From Curvivirga sp965219885 (GTDB lineage Bacteria > Pseudomonadota > Alphaproteobacteria > UBA8366 > Aestuariispiraceae), in assembly GCF_965219885.1 (NCBI RefSeq), contig NZ_CBDCOT010000009.1, positions 2,232,001-2,296,000 on the forward strand: 64,000 nucleotides of DNA, in the 5' to 3' direction. Within the stretch, counting starts at the first letter, position 1. Each line of letters begins with the position of its first letter. The notes under the pieces are model-generated. The model made no database searches. It was not told the origin of the DNA and saw nothing but the letters and a program-made list of their open reading frames with translations. Positions 42,898-51,878 of the stretch are shown here, in pieces. The translations under genes were made by a program, and so were the position numbers.

Positions 42898-44559
42898 TTA
42901 AGCCGCAACAGGTTTTCTGGTTGCAACGACACGGAAACGTTTTGCCACAAATGCGCTATCTGTCAGGCTGGCATTGCCCGCCGGATTTGCCCCAGTAACA
43001 TGAAAGTCGCTAAAAGCTGCAGACTGGTTAACGAAAATCCCACCTGTTAAGTTGCAAGACAGATTCACACCTGCATCCCCAAACGCGTCCGATGCTTGAT
43101 CTAAAACCGCATCATCTGTGGAATAGATGGCAGAAGTAATCGCACCTTTTGTCGCCGCTAAATGGGCTGCATTATTAATAGCATCTGTCGTGTCATCAGT
43201 TGCGATAATAAAGGAAATCGGACCAAAAGCCTCTTCTGTATGGATGTCGGATTTAGATGCGTCCACTTTCAAGATTAATGGGGTAGCTGTGCGCGCAGAA
43301 TCTAGTCCGTCAACAGGGGTGGAGGCACGAAGAATTTTTGCTTTATCGGCATAAGTCGCTACGCGATCTGTTATGCTATCATTGGAGATCGCACCACAAA
43401 CACCTGCGGCACGTTGTGGATCTTTCAGAAGGCCATTGGTTGCTTTCACAATACCTTCTGCAACTTCATCGAAACTTTTGTGGCCGTCTTCTGTTTCAAT
43501 ACCATTCTTTGGGACATAGATATTTTGGGGGGCCGTACACATCTGACCACTATAGAGGGAAAGAGAAAAGCCAATATTCCCTGTCATACCACGGAAATTG
43601 TCGGTGGAGGAAACCACAATGGAATTCACGCCAGCCTCTTCGGTGTAGATGTCAGCTTGTTTTGCGTTGTCACGTAACCATTGGCCAAAGGCATTGGAGC
43701 CAGTGAAACCAATAATTTTAACATCTGAATGGATAGATAAATCCTGAGTGATTTGAGCGTCAGGTGTATCCGCAGCAAGCAGGATTGTGTTTGGATTAAA
43801 ACCGGCTTCTTTCAAAACAGCACGAGCTACGGAAACACTGATTGCCAATGGTAAGATTGCTTTTGGATGAGGTTTTACGATTACGCTGTTGCCCGTTGCT
43901 AAACTTGCGAAAATACCGGGATATCCATTCCATGTGGGAAATGTCGCACAACCAATTTCTAACGCTACACCGCGCGGTACGATGCGCCATGTTTTTTCCA
44001 TCGTATCAACCGAATCTTTACCCGCGGGCTTGCGCCAGATCGCGGTGGCAGGGGTACGTTTCATTTCATCATAAGCATAAGTGACAGCTTCAAGACCACG
44101 ATCTTGTGCATGCGGACCACCGGCTTGAAAGGCCATCATGAATGCCTGACCTGTTGTATGGGTCACTGCATTGGCGACTTCAAAACTACGTTTGTTTAAA
44201 CGATGCAGAATCTCAAGGCATACACCAACACGCTCTTCAATAGAGGCTTTACCCCATGATTTGCCTGCTTCTTTAGATGCAGACATGAGTGTTTCAACAG
44301 AGGCCGTTGGATATTTGATATTTAACTCTAGGCCATAGGGTGAGGATTCATCACCAACACGGTTTTCTTCCGGATGTCCTTCGATTTTGAAATCACCGTT
44401 GCGATAGCTATCAAATGCCGTTTGCCCATCGGCTTTGGCTGTTTCGCCATAGATTTTGCCGCTCGGCATTTCTGGATAGGCAGACCAATAGCCGCGATTT
44501 TTCGCTGTTTCCAAGGCTTTTTCAAGTGTCGCACGATGTGTTTCGAAGAAGCTGGACAT
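42898..44559 (-). CDS. paaN: Phenylacetate ring-cleavage aldehyde dehydrogenase PaaN
   Basis: A 553-residue aldehyde dehydrogenase of the PaaN type, oxidising the ring-opened semialdehyde CoA ester. ATG 44559 is chosen (GGAGG 7 nt upstream). The catalytic Cys lies in SGQMCTAPQNIYV, with NAD-binding IGFTGSNAFGQWL. Unlike PaaZ it has no C-terminal MaoC-type hydratase domain, so a separate enoyl hydratase must open the oxepin ring; none is visible in the window. The gene is divergent from paaG. Confidence 0.9.
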   Translation of the reverse strand: MSSFFETHRATLEKALETAKNRGYWSAYPEMPSGKIYGETAKADGQTAFDSYRNGDFKIEGHPEENRVGDESSPYGLELNIKYPTASVETLMSASKEAGKSWGKASIEERVGVCLEILHRLNKRSFEVANAVTHTTGQAFMMAFQAGGPHAQDRGLEAVTYAYDEMKRTPATAIWRKPAGKDSVDTMEKTWRIVPRGVALEIGCATFPTWNGYPGIFASLATGNSVIVKPHPKAILPLAISVSVARAVLKEAGFNPNTILLAADTPDAQITQDLSIHSDVKIIGFTGSNAFGQWLRDNAKQADIYTEEAGVNSIVVSSTDNFRGMTGNIGFSLSLYSGQMCTAPQNIYVPKNGIETEDGHKSFDEVAEGIVKATNGLLKDPQRAAGVCGAISNDSITDRVATYADKAKILRASTPVDGLDSARTATPLILKVDASKSDIHTEEAFGPISFIIATDDTTDAINNAAHLAATKGAITSAIYSTDDAVLDQASDAFGDAGVNLSCNLTGGIFVNQSAAFSDFHVTGANPAGNASLTDSAFVAKRFRVVATRKPVAA

Positions 44560-44613
44560 AACGTCCTCCCTATTAAGTATCACAATATTATTTATTGATT
44601 CATATTTTGTGTG

Positions 44614-44640
44614 ATTATTTATTGACCGACCGGTCGATTT
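44614..44640. promoter_or_regulatory. PaaR-like operator between paaN and paaG
   Basis: The perfect 10-bp palindrome CGACCGGTCG (44627-44636) sits in an extended TTGACCGACCGGTCG context, the type of site recognised by TetR-family PaaR. A direct repeat ATTATTTATTGA occurs at 44587 and 44614. Confidence 0.65.
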
Positions 44641-44737
44641 ATGCAAGTCTTTTCTCATATAAAAATGAAATATGTTGGTAGCTTGAAATAAAAGCGGACA
44701 TCAAAGAATGGGAAAACTTAATAGGGAGTGAGCTGTG

Positions 44738-45532
44738 ATGAACAGCGATACTATTCTTGTATCTAAAGAAGGTGGCGTGACAAAGATCACCCTAAACAGG
44801 CCTGATAAATTAAATTCTTTTAACGATGAGATGCATCAAGCACTTTATGCAGCGATGAAAGAAGCTTCAGAAGATCCTGTTTGCCGAACTGTTTTGTTAA
44901 CGGGGGCTGGTCGTGCATTTTGTGCGGGACAGGATTTAGGCGATCGTGATCCATCCAAGATGGATGGCCCGCCTGATTTAGGGGAAACATTGGATAAGTT
45001 TTATAATCCTTTAATCCGTTTGATCCGTGATATGAATAAACCCGTTATCTGTGCCGTTAATGGTGTCGCAGCCGGGGCAGGCGCAAATATTGCGTTGGCT
45101 TGTGATATCGTTTTCGCGGCCAAGTCCGTTAAGTTTATTCAGGCTTTTTGTAAAATTGGTTTGGTTCCGGATTCCGGTGGAACTTGGAGTTTAACCAAGC
45201 TTTTGGGAGAAGCACGTGCCAAAGCATTGATGTTGACTGGCACACCGATTATGGCGGATCAGGCGGCTGATTGGGGGATGATTTGGCAAGCAGTGGATGA
45301 CGATCAATTAATGACCGTTGCGACGAGACAAGCGCAAGAATTTGCCTCAGGGCCTACGGTTGGCCTTGCATTGACGAAACAAGCGATCCATGAGGCTGCG
45401 ATTAACAGTCTTGATCAACAACTTGATCTGGAACGAGACTTTCAGCGGCGCGCGGGACGTAGTTCTGATTATGCGGAAGGCGTATCCGCTTTTATACAAA
45501 AACGAAAACCGGAATTTACAGGGCAGGAATGA
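44738..45532 (+). CDS. paaG: Ring-1,2-epoxyphenylacetyl-CoA isomerase
   Basis: A 264-residue crotonase-fold isomerase converting the epoxide to the oxepin-CoA. Signature segments are TGAGRAFCAGQDLGDRD, NGVAAGAGANIALACDIV and the catalytic-Asp region KIGLVPDSGGTWSL, all typical of PaaG. The ATG one codon after the GTG is chosen. paaI, paaK and paaR follow on the same strand. Confidence 0.94.
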   Translation: MNSDTILVSKEGGVTKITLNRPDKLNSFNDEMHQALYAAMKEASEDPVCRTVLLTGAGRAFCAGQDLGDRDPSKMDGPPDLGETLDKFYNPLIRLIRDMNKPVICAVNGVAAGAGANIALACDIVFAAKSVKFIQAFCKIGLVPDSGGTWSLTKLLGEARAKALMLTGTPIMADQAADWGMIWQAVDDDQLMTVATRQAQEFASGPTVGLALTKQAIHEAAINSLDQQLDLERDFQRRAGRSSDYAEGVSAFIQKRKPEFTGQE

Positions 45533-45541
45533 GGGGAAGTG

Positions 45542-45970
45542 ATGTCTGCTTTAACTGATAAAGAAGTTGCAGAGAAATCCGCGGCGGCTATGTGGGCCAA
45601 TGATGATGCTTCTAAAGGTTTAGGCATGGACTTGGTTGAAGTAGATGCAGGTTATGCAAAAATGACCATGCCGATTACTAAATCACAAACCAATGGACTG
45701 GATACTTGCCATGGCGGGTTCATTTTTACATTAGCGGATTCAGCCTTTGCCTTTGCCTGTAACAGTCGCAATCAACAAACCGTTGCCCAGCATTGTTCTA
45801 TTAACTTTGTTGCACCAGCATTTGAGGGGGATGTCCTTTGTGCTGAGGCTAAAGAAGTCGCGGTTTATGGGAGAAGCGGTATTTACGATATTCGGGTTAC
45901 CAATCAGAAGAATGAATTGATTGCGGAGTTCCGTGGGAATTCACGCAGCATTCGCGGCACACATTTTTAA
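45542..45970 (+). CDS. paaI: Phenylacetate-pathway thioesterase PaaI
   Basis: A 142-residue hotdog-fold thioesterase. The core QTNGLDTCHGGFIFTLADSAFAFACN carries the catalytic motif, and CSINFVAPAFEGDVL matches PaaI. It hydrolyses ring-hydroxylated phenylacetyl-CoA esters to release CoA. GAGGGGAA lies just upstream. Confidence 0.93.
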   Translation: MSALTDKEVAEKSAAAMWANDDASKGLGMDLVEVDAGYAKMTMPITKSQTNGLDTCHGGFIFTLADSAFAFACNSRNQQTVAQHCSINFVAPAFEGDVLCAEAKEVAVYGRSGIYDIRVTNQKNELIAEFRGNSRSIRGTHF

Positions 45971-46022
45971 AATAAAAACCAAATAAGAATAAAAAAACAG
46001 AACCAATTATAGGGATAAGATA

Positions 46023-47330
46023 ATGGAAGATTTGAGCCCAAAAAAATCTGATTTGGAAGCGATTGAAATTGCCTCAATTGATGAAATTCGTTCTGTACAA
46101 TTGGATCGAATGAGAAAGACATTGCATCACGCTTACATGAATTCTCCATTCTATAAAGCGAAGTTTGATGCAGTGGGTGTGCATCCGGATGATCTAAAAG
46201 ATTTATCAGATCTTTCAAAATTTCCTTTCACAGTTAAGCAAGACTTGAGAGACAACTATCCTTTCGGGATGTTTGCGGTTCCTCAAGATCAATTGGCGCG
46301 CGTTCATGCATCTTCTGGCACAACGGGGAAACCTACTGTCGTTGGGTATACGCAAAATGATATTGATATGTGGAGTGACGTGGTCGCACGTTCCCTTCGT
46401 GCATCTGGTGTAAGAAGAGGGGATATTGCCCATGTTGCTTATGGTTATGGATTATTCACTGGCGGGTTAGGTGCGCATTACGGGGCGGAAAAGCTGGGAT
46501 GTACTGTCATTCCTGTGTCCGGTGGCATGACGGAACGCCAAGTGACGCTTATTCAGGATTTTAAACCCCGTGCGATTATGGTGACACCGTCCTATCTTTT
46601 ATCCATTCTGGATGAGTTTCATGCGCAAGGTATTGATCCTCGCGAGACTTCTTTAGCGATTGGGATTTTTGGGGCGGAACCTTGGACCAACGCCATGCGT
46701 CAGGAAATTGAACATCAATTTGATATGCATGCGGTTGATATTTATGGCCTATCCGAAGTCATTGGTCCCGGGGTTGCCAATGAATGTGTGGAAACAAAAG
46801 ACGGCTTACATATCTGGGAAGATCATTTTTATCCGGAAATTATTGATCCTGAAACAGGGGAAGTTTTGCCAGATGGATCGGAAGGGGAATTAGTATTTAC
46901 TTCTCTCACAAAAGAAGCTTTTCCAATCATCCGATATCGTACCCGTGATTTAACACGCCTGCTACCTGGAACCGCGCGGTCCATGCGTCGGATGGAAAAA
47001 GTTACGGGACGAAGCGATGATATGATTATCCTGCGCGGGGTAAATGTTTTTCCAACACAAATAGAGGAACAAATTCTTAAATGCGCTGGTTTAGCTGCAC
47101 ATTTCCAAATTGAGCTGAATAAAGAAAACCGTATGGATAGTATGACAGTTCATGTGGAAGCGCTTTCACAAGCTAATAATGATGAGGCGAAGGCGAGTTC
47201 TGCGAAGGAATTGAGCCACCATATTAAAAGTGTCGTAGGGGTCAGTACTAAGATCATTGTGGCAAATCCGGGTGGGATCGCTAGATCGCAAGGGAAAGCT
47301 GTTCGTGTCGTGGATAATCGCAACAAATAA
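46023..47330 (+). CDS. paaK: Phenylacetate-CoA ligase
   Basis: A 435-residue AMP-forming ligase that starts the pathway by making phenylacetyl-CoA. The P-loop-like HASSGTTGKPTVVGYT, the YGLSEVIGPGVANEC motif and the C-terminal KVTGRSDDMIILRGVNVFPTQIE are all present. Confidence 0.95.
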   Translation: MEDLSPKKSDLEAIEIASIDEIRSVQLDRMRKTLHHAYMNSPFYKAKFDAVGVHPDDLKDLSDLSKFPFTVKQDLRDNYPFGMFAVPQDQLARVHASSGTTGKPTVVGYTQNDIDMWSDVVARSLRASGVRRGDIAHVAYGYGLFTGGLGAHYGAEKLGCTVIPVSGGMTERQVTLIQDFKPRAIMVTPSYLLSILDEFHAQGIDPRETSLAIGIFGAEPWTNAMRQEIEHQFDMHAVDIYGLSEVIGPGVANECVETKDGLHIWEDHFYPEIIDPETGEVLPDGSEGELVFTSLTKEAFPIIRYRTRDLTRLLPGTARSMRRMEKVTGRSDDMIILRGVNVFPTQIEEQILKCAGLAAHFQIELNKENRMDSMTVHVEALSQANNDEAKASSAKELSHHIKSVVGVSTKIIVANPGGIARSQGKAVRVVDNRNK

Positions 47331-47339
47331 GGTTTACAT

Positions 47340-47936
47340 ATGTCCAGAACCCGTGCTCAAGATTTCGATCAAAAAAAGATAGCTATTCGATCTGTGGCAA
47401 CAGGGTTGTTTTCAAAAGTTGGCTTTCATGCAACCTCCATGACGCAAGTCGCAGAAGCAGCAGGCATATCAAAAGGTTTATTATATCATTACTATCAAAA
47501 TAAAGATTTCTTACTATTTGATATTCTAGAAACTCACCTGTCCGATCTTGCTGAAGATGTTGAAAACGCGGCATCTAAATGTATGGACCCTGAAGAAAAA
47601 CTGAATTCCATTATAGAGGCGTTGTTGGATAATTATCATGATTGTGATGATGAACATCGGATACAAGTAGCCGAAATGTCCTCTCTTCCTATCGCACAGC
47701 AAGAAACCCTTCGAAATCTTGAGAGACGAATTGTAACACCTGTTAATCATGCTGTATCAAAAATGTTACCTGCGGAGGTTTCGCAAAACATGATGTTAAA
47801 ACCATGTACGATGACTTTATTTGGGATGGTGAACTGGTGCTTTATGTGGTTCAAAAAAGATGGCCTAATGAGCCGTTCTGACTATGCGAAACTTGTCTCA
47901 CAAATCTTTCTGAATGGCATTCGATCTTTGCCATAG
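47340..47936 (+). CDS. paaR: TetR-family regulator, probable PaaR
   Basis: A 198-residue TetR regulator with the helix-turn-helix GFHATSMTQVAEAAGISKGLLYHYYQNKDFLLF. Its place directly after paaK and the PaaR-like palindrome between paaN and paaG support a phenylacetyl-CoA-responsive repressor of these genes. The distance to paaK is 9 nt. Confidence 0.85.
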   Translation: MSRTRAQDFDQKKIAIRSVATGLFSKVGFHATSMTQVAEAAGISKGLLYHYYQNKDFLLFDILETHLSDLAEDVENAASKCMDPEEKLNSIIEALLDNYHDCDDEHRIQVAEMSSLPIAQQETLRNLERRIVTPVNHAVSKMLPAEVSQNMMLKPCTMTLFGMVNWCFMWFKKDGLMSRSDYAKLVSQIFLNGIRSLP

Positions 47937-48014
47937 GGCAAATATAATATCTAGCGCAGAAAAACGAATAGTCCTATAAAGTGAAAAAGAAAAATATCAC
48001 AGGTTTAGGATCAT

Positions 48015-49400
48015 ATGTCGGACGTTTCTCCTCTTCGAAATTCAGTTTATAGCCGATTACTTTCAGCCCAGATTATCGCATTGGCAGGGACCGGCCTTTC
48101 AACTGTTGCATTGGCTTTGTTGGCTTATGACTTAGCGGAAGGGGATGCTGGTGTTGTTCTTGGGACTGCGCTGGCTTTGAAGATGGTTGCCTATGTATGT
48201 ATTGCACCGATTGTTGGTGGATATGCACATAAATTACCACGTAAGATGATGTTGGTTGCCTTAGATATTGGTCGTGCTCTCGCTATTGGGTGCCTTCCTT
48301 TTGTGACTGAGATTTGGCAGATTTATGTTTTGATCTTCTTCTTAAATAGTTGTTCTGCAGGTTTTACACCAACTTATCAGGCGACAATCCCGGATGTATT
48401 GCCTGATGAAAAACAATATACAAAAGCCTTGTCATTATCCCGTCTGGCCTATGATTTGGAAAACTTGTTAAGCCCGCTCTTTGCTGCTGCCGCTCTTGCC
48501 GTCTTAACTTATGATGCTTTGTTTAGTGTCAATGCAGCTGCCTTTATTATATCCGCATTACTTGTTCTATCCTGTACTTTACCTGCTTCTTCAATTGTAC
48601 AGCGGGAAAAAGGCGTATGGAAAAACCTGACTTATGGGATCAGTGTTTATCTTCGTACGCCACGGTTACGAGCTGTATTGGTGCTGGCGATGGCAGTATC
48701 TGCAGCAGGTTCCATGGTGATTGTGAATACAGTGGTCTATGTACGTGATCATTTGGGGCGGTCTGAACAGGATTTAGCATTGGTTTTGATGGCATCTGGT
48801 ATTGGATCGATGGTCGTGGCGATGTTACTACCCAAATATCTGGATAAGTTTTCAGATAAGCCTGTAATGGTGTTGGGCGGTGTTCTAATGGGATCCGCTT
48901 TATTCCTTGGATTACTGGAACCTGACTTTTATCAACTGATGCCGATCTGGTTTATGTTAGGGGCGGGGTCGTCCATGTCCCAAACTCCGATGGGAAGATT
49001 GCTTGCAAAATCTGCGACCCAAGGAGATCGCCCGTCCATTTATGCAGCCCAGTTTACTTTATCTCATGCTTGCTGGTTAATTGCTTATCCGTTGGCCGGA
49101 TGGGTCGGTGGCAAAGTTGGTTTGGATACTGCTTTCTTGGTACTGGGTGTGATTACCGTAAGCTCGACCATTTTAGCATTGGTCATTTGGCCGAAAAATG
49201 ACAATGAAGAATTAGATCATGTGCATCATGCCCATGATCATGAACATCCTCATTATCATGATGAACATCACGACCATGATCATGAAGGTTGGGAAGGGGA
49301 AGAACCTCATGTTCATCCGCATTATCATCCCAAGATTCGGCATCGTCATGCCTATGTTATTGATATTCATCATGAGACATGGCCAAAACAAGGAACTTAA
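48015..49400 (+). CDS. MFS exporter with His-rich C-terminus (NreB-like)
   Basis: A 461-residue major-facilitator protein with about 12 membrane segments. After the last segment (near residue 395) there is a His-rich tail of roughly 60 residues (DHVHHAHDHEHPHYHDEHH, then HVHPHYHP and RHRHAYVIDIHH). NreB-type nickel exporters have the same layout, so export of Ni or another divalent metal is likely. It is not next to the metal block at 1-17 kb. It converges end to end with the GhrA-like gene. Confidence 0.8.
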   Translation: MSDVSPLRNSVYSRLLSAQIIALAGTGLSTVALALLAYDLAEGDAGVVLGTALALKMVAYVCIAPIVGGYAHKLPRKMMLVALDIGRALAIGCLPFVTEIWQIYVLIFFLNSCSAGFTPTYQATIPDVLPDEKQYTKALSLSRLAYDLENLLSPLFAAAALAVLTYDALFSVNAAAFIISALLVLSCTLPASSIVQREKGVWKNLTYGISVYLRTPRLRAVLVLAMAVSAAGSMVIVNTVVYVRDHLGRSEQDLALVLMASGIGSMVVAMLLPKYLDKFSDKPVMVLGGVLMGSALFLGLLEPDFYQLMPIWFMLGAGSSMSQTPMGRLLAKSATQGDRPSIYAAQFTLSHACWLIAYPLAGWVGGKVGLDTAFLVLGVITVSSTILALVIWPKNDNEELDHVHHAHDHEHPHYHDEHHDHDHEGWEGEEPHVHPHYHPKIRHRHAYVIDIHHETWPKQGT

Positions 49401-50333
49401 CTAAAAACCTTTTTGTCGGTCATATAATGGAAAAGCGGCTTCGCCTTTTTCTAATCTATTGATGTTATTTACCAAGACTTTCGCAGCACTACGGGCATAT
49501 GTCGCCCCGGACATATGTGGGGTGACATGCACGTTGGGATGAGACCAGAAGGGATCATCTCTTGGTAATGGTTCTTCAATAAATGCATCTAGTGCTGCTG
49601 CTGCGATATGTCCTTTATCAAGCTTAGTCAGTAGATCTTGATCCTTGATGATCGCACCGCGCGAGATATTAATGAGAAAACTTCCCTGTTTCATTTTGGA
49701 TAGGAAATCGCCATCAATCATATTTGTTGTATCACTGGTTAACGGAAGGCAATTAACCAACACATCCAAGTTTTGTAAGAAATCAGTTAACTGATCTATT
49801 CCATGATAGGTTTTTATACCCTGAATGGTTTTGCGGCTTAAATCCCAGCCAAGCGTTTGATAGCCATTTTGTGCAATTTTTTGACCAACGACTGAACCAA
49901 TATTGCCAAGGCCAAGAATACCAACTTGGAAGTCCTCAGCGGGTTTACACGGATAGCGTTCCCAATGTTTTTTAGTTTGTTGTTCTTGGTAGATATGATA
50001 GTGGCGATGAAAATTCATACACCAATAAAGGCTATGCATGGCCATATCATCTGCAACAGCAGGGTCAATCAGGCGAATGATTGGTAGATCATCAGGCAGG
50101 GAGTTATCTTCTGCTAGATGTTCAACTCCAGCCCCTAATGACAACACAGCTTTTAGATTTGGATAAGTGGCTAGGTCACCTTTTGGGTGATCCCATACTA
50201 AGGCATAGGTGATGTCTTCTTTATCTGGTACATTGGGATATTCATAAACAGGTAGATCGTTAGGCAGCAGTTTAGGAAGTTCTTCCATCCAAGCCTGATT
50301 ACCATATCCATTATTATTTAAAAGGACTGCCAT
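49401..50333 (-). CDS. D-2-hydroxyacid dehydrogenase, GhrA-like
   Basis: A 310-residue NAD(P)-dependent dehydrogenase. The Rossmann motif GILGLGNIGSVVGQ, the catalytic Arg in INISRGAI, Glu in DAFIEEPLP and His in HPNVHVTPHMSG fit the glyoxylate/hydroxypyruvate reductase A subgroup. It is the last gene of the minus-strand operon and may reduce or oxidise a 2-keto/2-hydroxy acid produced upstream. Confidence 0.88.
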   Translation of the reverse strand: MAVLLNNNGYGNQAWMEELPKLLPNDLPVYEYPNVPDKEDITYALVWDHPKGDLATYPNLKAVLSLGAGVEHLAEDNSLPDDLPIIRLIDPAVADDMAMHSLYWCMNFHRHYHIYQEQQTKKHWERYPCKPAEDFQVGILGLGNIGSVVGQKIAQNGYQTLGWDLSRKTIQGIKTYHGIDQLTDFLQNLDVLVNCLPLTSDTTNMIDGDFLSKMKQGSFLINISRGAIIKDQDLLTKLDKGHIAAAALDAFIEEPLPRDDPFWSHPNVHVTPHMSGATYARSAAKVLVNNINRLEKGEAAFPLYDRQKGF

Positions 50334-50345
50334 TGAATGCTTCCT

Positions 50346-50663
50346 TTAGGCCTGAGCATGAAGGCCGACCACGCCGACCACAATCATACCAATGAAAAGA
50401 AGGCGTAAGGTGGAAACGGGCTCCCCTAAAAAGACGATGCCCAAAATCGTTAGGATGGCAATGCCAACCCCTGACCAGATCGCATATGCAATACTCATAT
50501 CAATAGTCTTCATAGATAAGTTGATCAGGCTTAACGCAATAGCGAAAAAGACAATGAACAGAACGCTTGGTACCAGTTTGGTGAAGCCATGGGAAAGTTT
50601 CATACAAAATGTACCGGCAACTTCGGTGACAATCCCAAGTGCTAAATATATCCATCCATTCAT
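50346..50663 (-). CDS. Small multidrug resistance (SMR) family transporter
   Basis: A 105-residue four-helix transporter. The essential Glu14 (LALGIVTEVAGTFCMKLS) and the AYAIWSGVGIA motif place it in the EmrE-type branch, which exports quaternary amines and toxic cations and, in some bacteria, betaine or choline. It sits inside a catabolic operon, which suggests substrate or intermediate export. Confidence 0.9.
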   Translation of the reverse strand: MNGWIYLALGIVTEVAGTFCMKLSHGFTKLVPSVLFIVFFAIALSLINLSMKTIDMSIAYAIWSGVGIAILTILGIVFLGEPVSTLRLLFIGMIVVGVVGLHAQA

Positions 50664-50698
50664 TGTCTTCTCTTTCTCATTATTTAGATAGGTTGAGA

Positions 50699-51856
50699 TT
50701 AACCGCCATATTCAAAAACGGGATCACCTAATATGTCCCAATCTGGCTCAATGCCTAAGCCCGGTGCAGAAGTCGTGTTTAGATATCCGTTTTCTGCTTT
50801 TGGTGCACCATGGGCCACATGCCCGTGCATGTAACGATTTAGGTCTGAGCAGTTCAACATAGCCTTCACAGGTGTGCTTGCAGCAAGATGTGAAAGGGTT
50901 GTGGTGACAATGTCACTGCCCCAACTATCTTCAACCGTCATGGATAAACCTTGTGCGGCACAAAGATCACGGATTTGTTTTGCTTTGGTCAGGCCACCAA
51001 CTTTAGAAACCTTAAGACATACAACATCCATTGCGCGGTATTTAATCGCAAGAAGTAATGCCTCAAGACTGTCGATGCTTTCATCCAGTTTAATAGGATG
51101 CGGGGTCATTTGACGAATATTTACGCATCCTTCTAAATCTGCACATGGTTGTTCAATATAGACGGAGACATCTTTTAGGGCATGTACCAGCTTGACGGTT
51201 TCATGCTGTGCCCAGCCCTGATTGGCATCGGCAATGAAGATTTCACCCGGTTGTCTTGTGGCACATACAGCACGCACGCGTTCTATATCTTCATCAACAT
51301 TGCCATCACATTTGATCTGGAATTGTTTATAGCCTTCTGCGCGGGCGGCTTCGCAGGCTTCAACCATATTCTCAACAGGCGCACTTGAGATAGAGAAATA
51401 AAGAGGCAATTTATCTTGGTATTTACCACCAAGTAAGGTGTAAACAGGAACACCTGAATATTTGCCCAGAATATCCCAGCACGCCACGTCGATTGGTGAT
51501 TTGACGTAGTTATGGCCTTTCATCAGACTGTCCATGGTTTGGTTTAATACACCTAAATCCAATGGATTTTGTCCGACAAGTTGTGGGGCAAGTTCCGAAA
51601 GGCCCGGAATAACCCCTTTTGCATAGGCAGGCAGATAGTTTGATCCTAAGGGGCAAACTTCACCATATCCGGTAATCCCTTGATCAGTTTCGATGGCAAC
51701 AATTGTACTTTGGGCAGAACTGATAACCTTGCCCATTGCCATGCGATACTCACCCCCAACACAATCAAGATCGGTTTGATAGGCTGAAATCTTAGTGATT
51801 ACTGGATTTACAACCTTTTGGGTGATGTCGGATTTTAAATCTTTTACCAAATTCAT
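50699..51856 (-). CDS. Enolase-superfamily enzyme (HpbD or cis-3-hydroxyproline dehydratase-like)
   Basis: A 385-residue mandelate-racemase/muconate-lactonizing type enzyme. Metal ligands are in FIADANQGW (Asp), VYIEQPC (Glu) and IKLDESI (Asp). A catalytic Lys lies in VCLKVSKVGGL, and a QIK motif stands at the first catalytic position. EDSWGSDIVTTTLSHLAAS and the capping GEYRMAMGK segment resemble 4-hydroxyproline betaine epimerase and cis-3-hydroxyproline dehydratase as I recall them. The exact substrate is uncertain. Confidence 0.75.
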   Translation of the reverse strand: MNLVKDLKSDITQKVVNPVITKISAYQTDLDCVGGEYRMAMGKVISSAQSTIVAIETDQGITGYGEVCPLGSNYLPAYAKGVIPGLSELAPQLVGQNPLDLGVLNQTMDSLMKGHNYVKSPIDVACWDILGKYSGVPVYTLLGGKYQDKLPLYFSISSAPVENMVEACEAARAEGYKQFQIKCDGNVDEDIERVRAVCATRQPGEIFIADANQGWAQHETVKLVHALKDVSVYIEQPCADLEGCVNIRQMTPHPIKLDESIDSLEALLLAIKYRAMDVVCLKVSKVGGLTKAKQIRDLCAAQGLSMTVEDSWGSDIVTTTLSHLAASTPVKAMLNCSDLNRYMHGHVAHGAPKAENGYLNTTSAPGLGIEPDWDILGDPVFEYGG

Positions 51857-51878
51857 CAGCCTAACTCCTGTTTAGACA

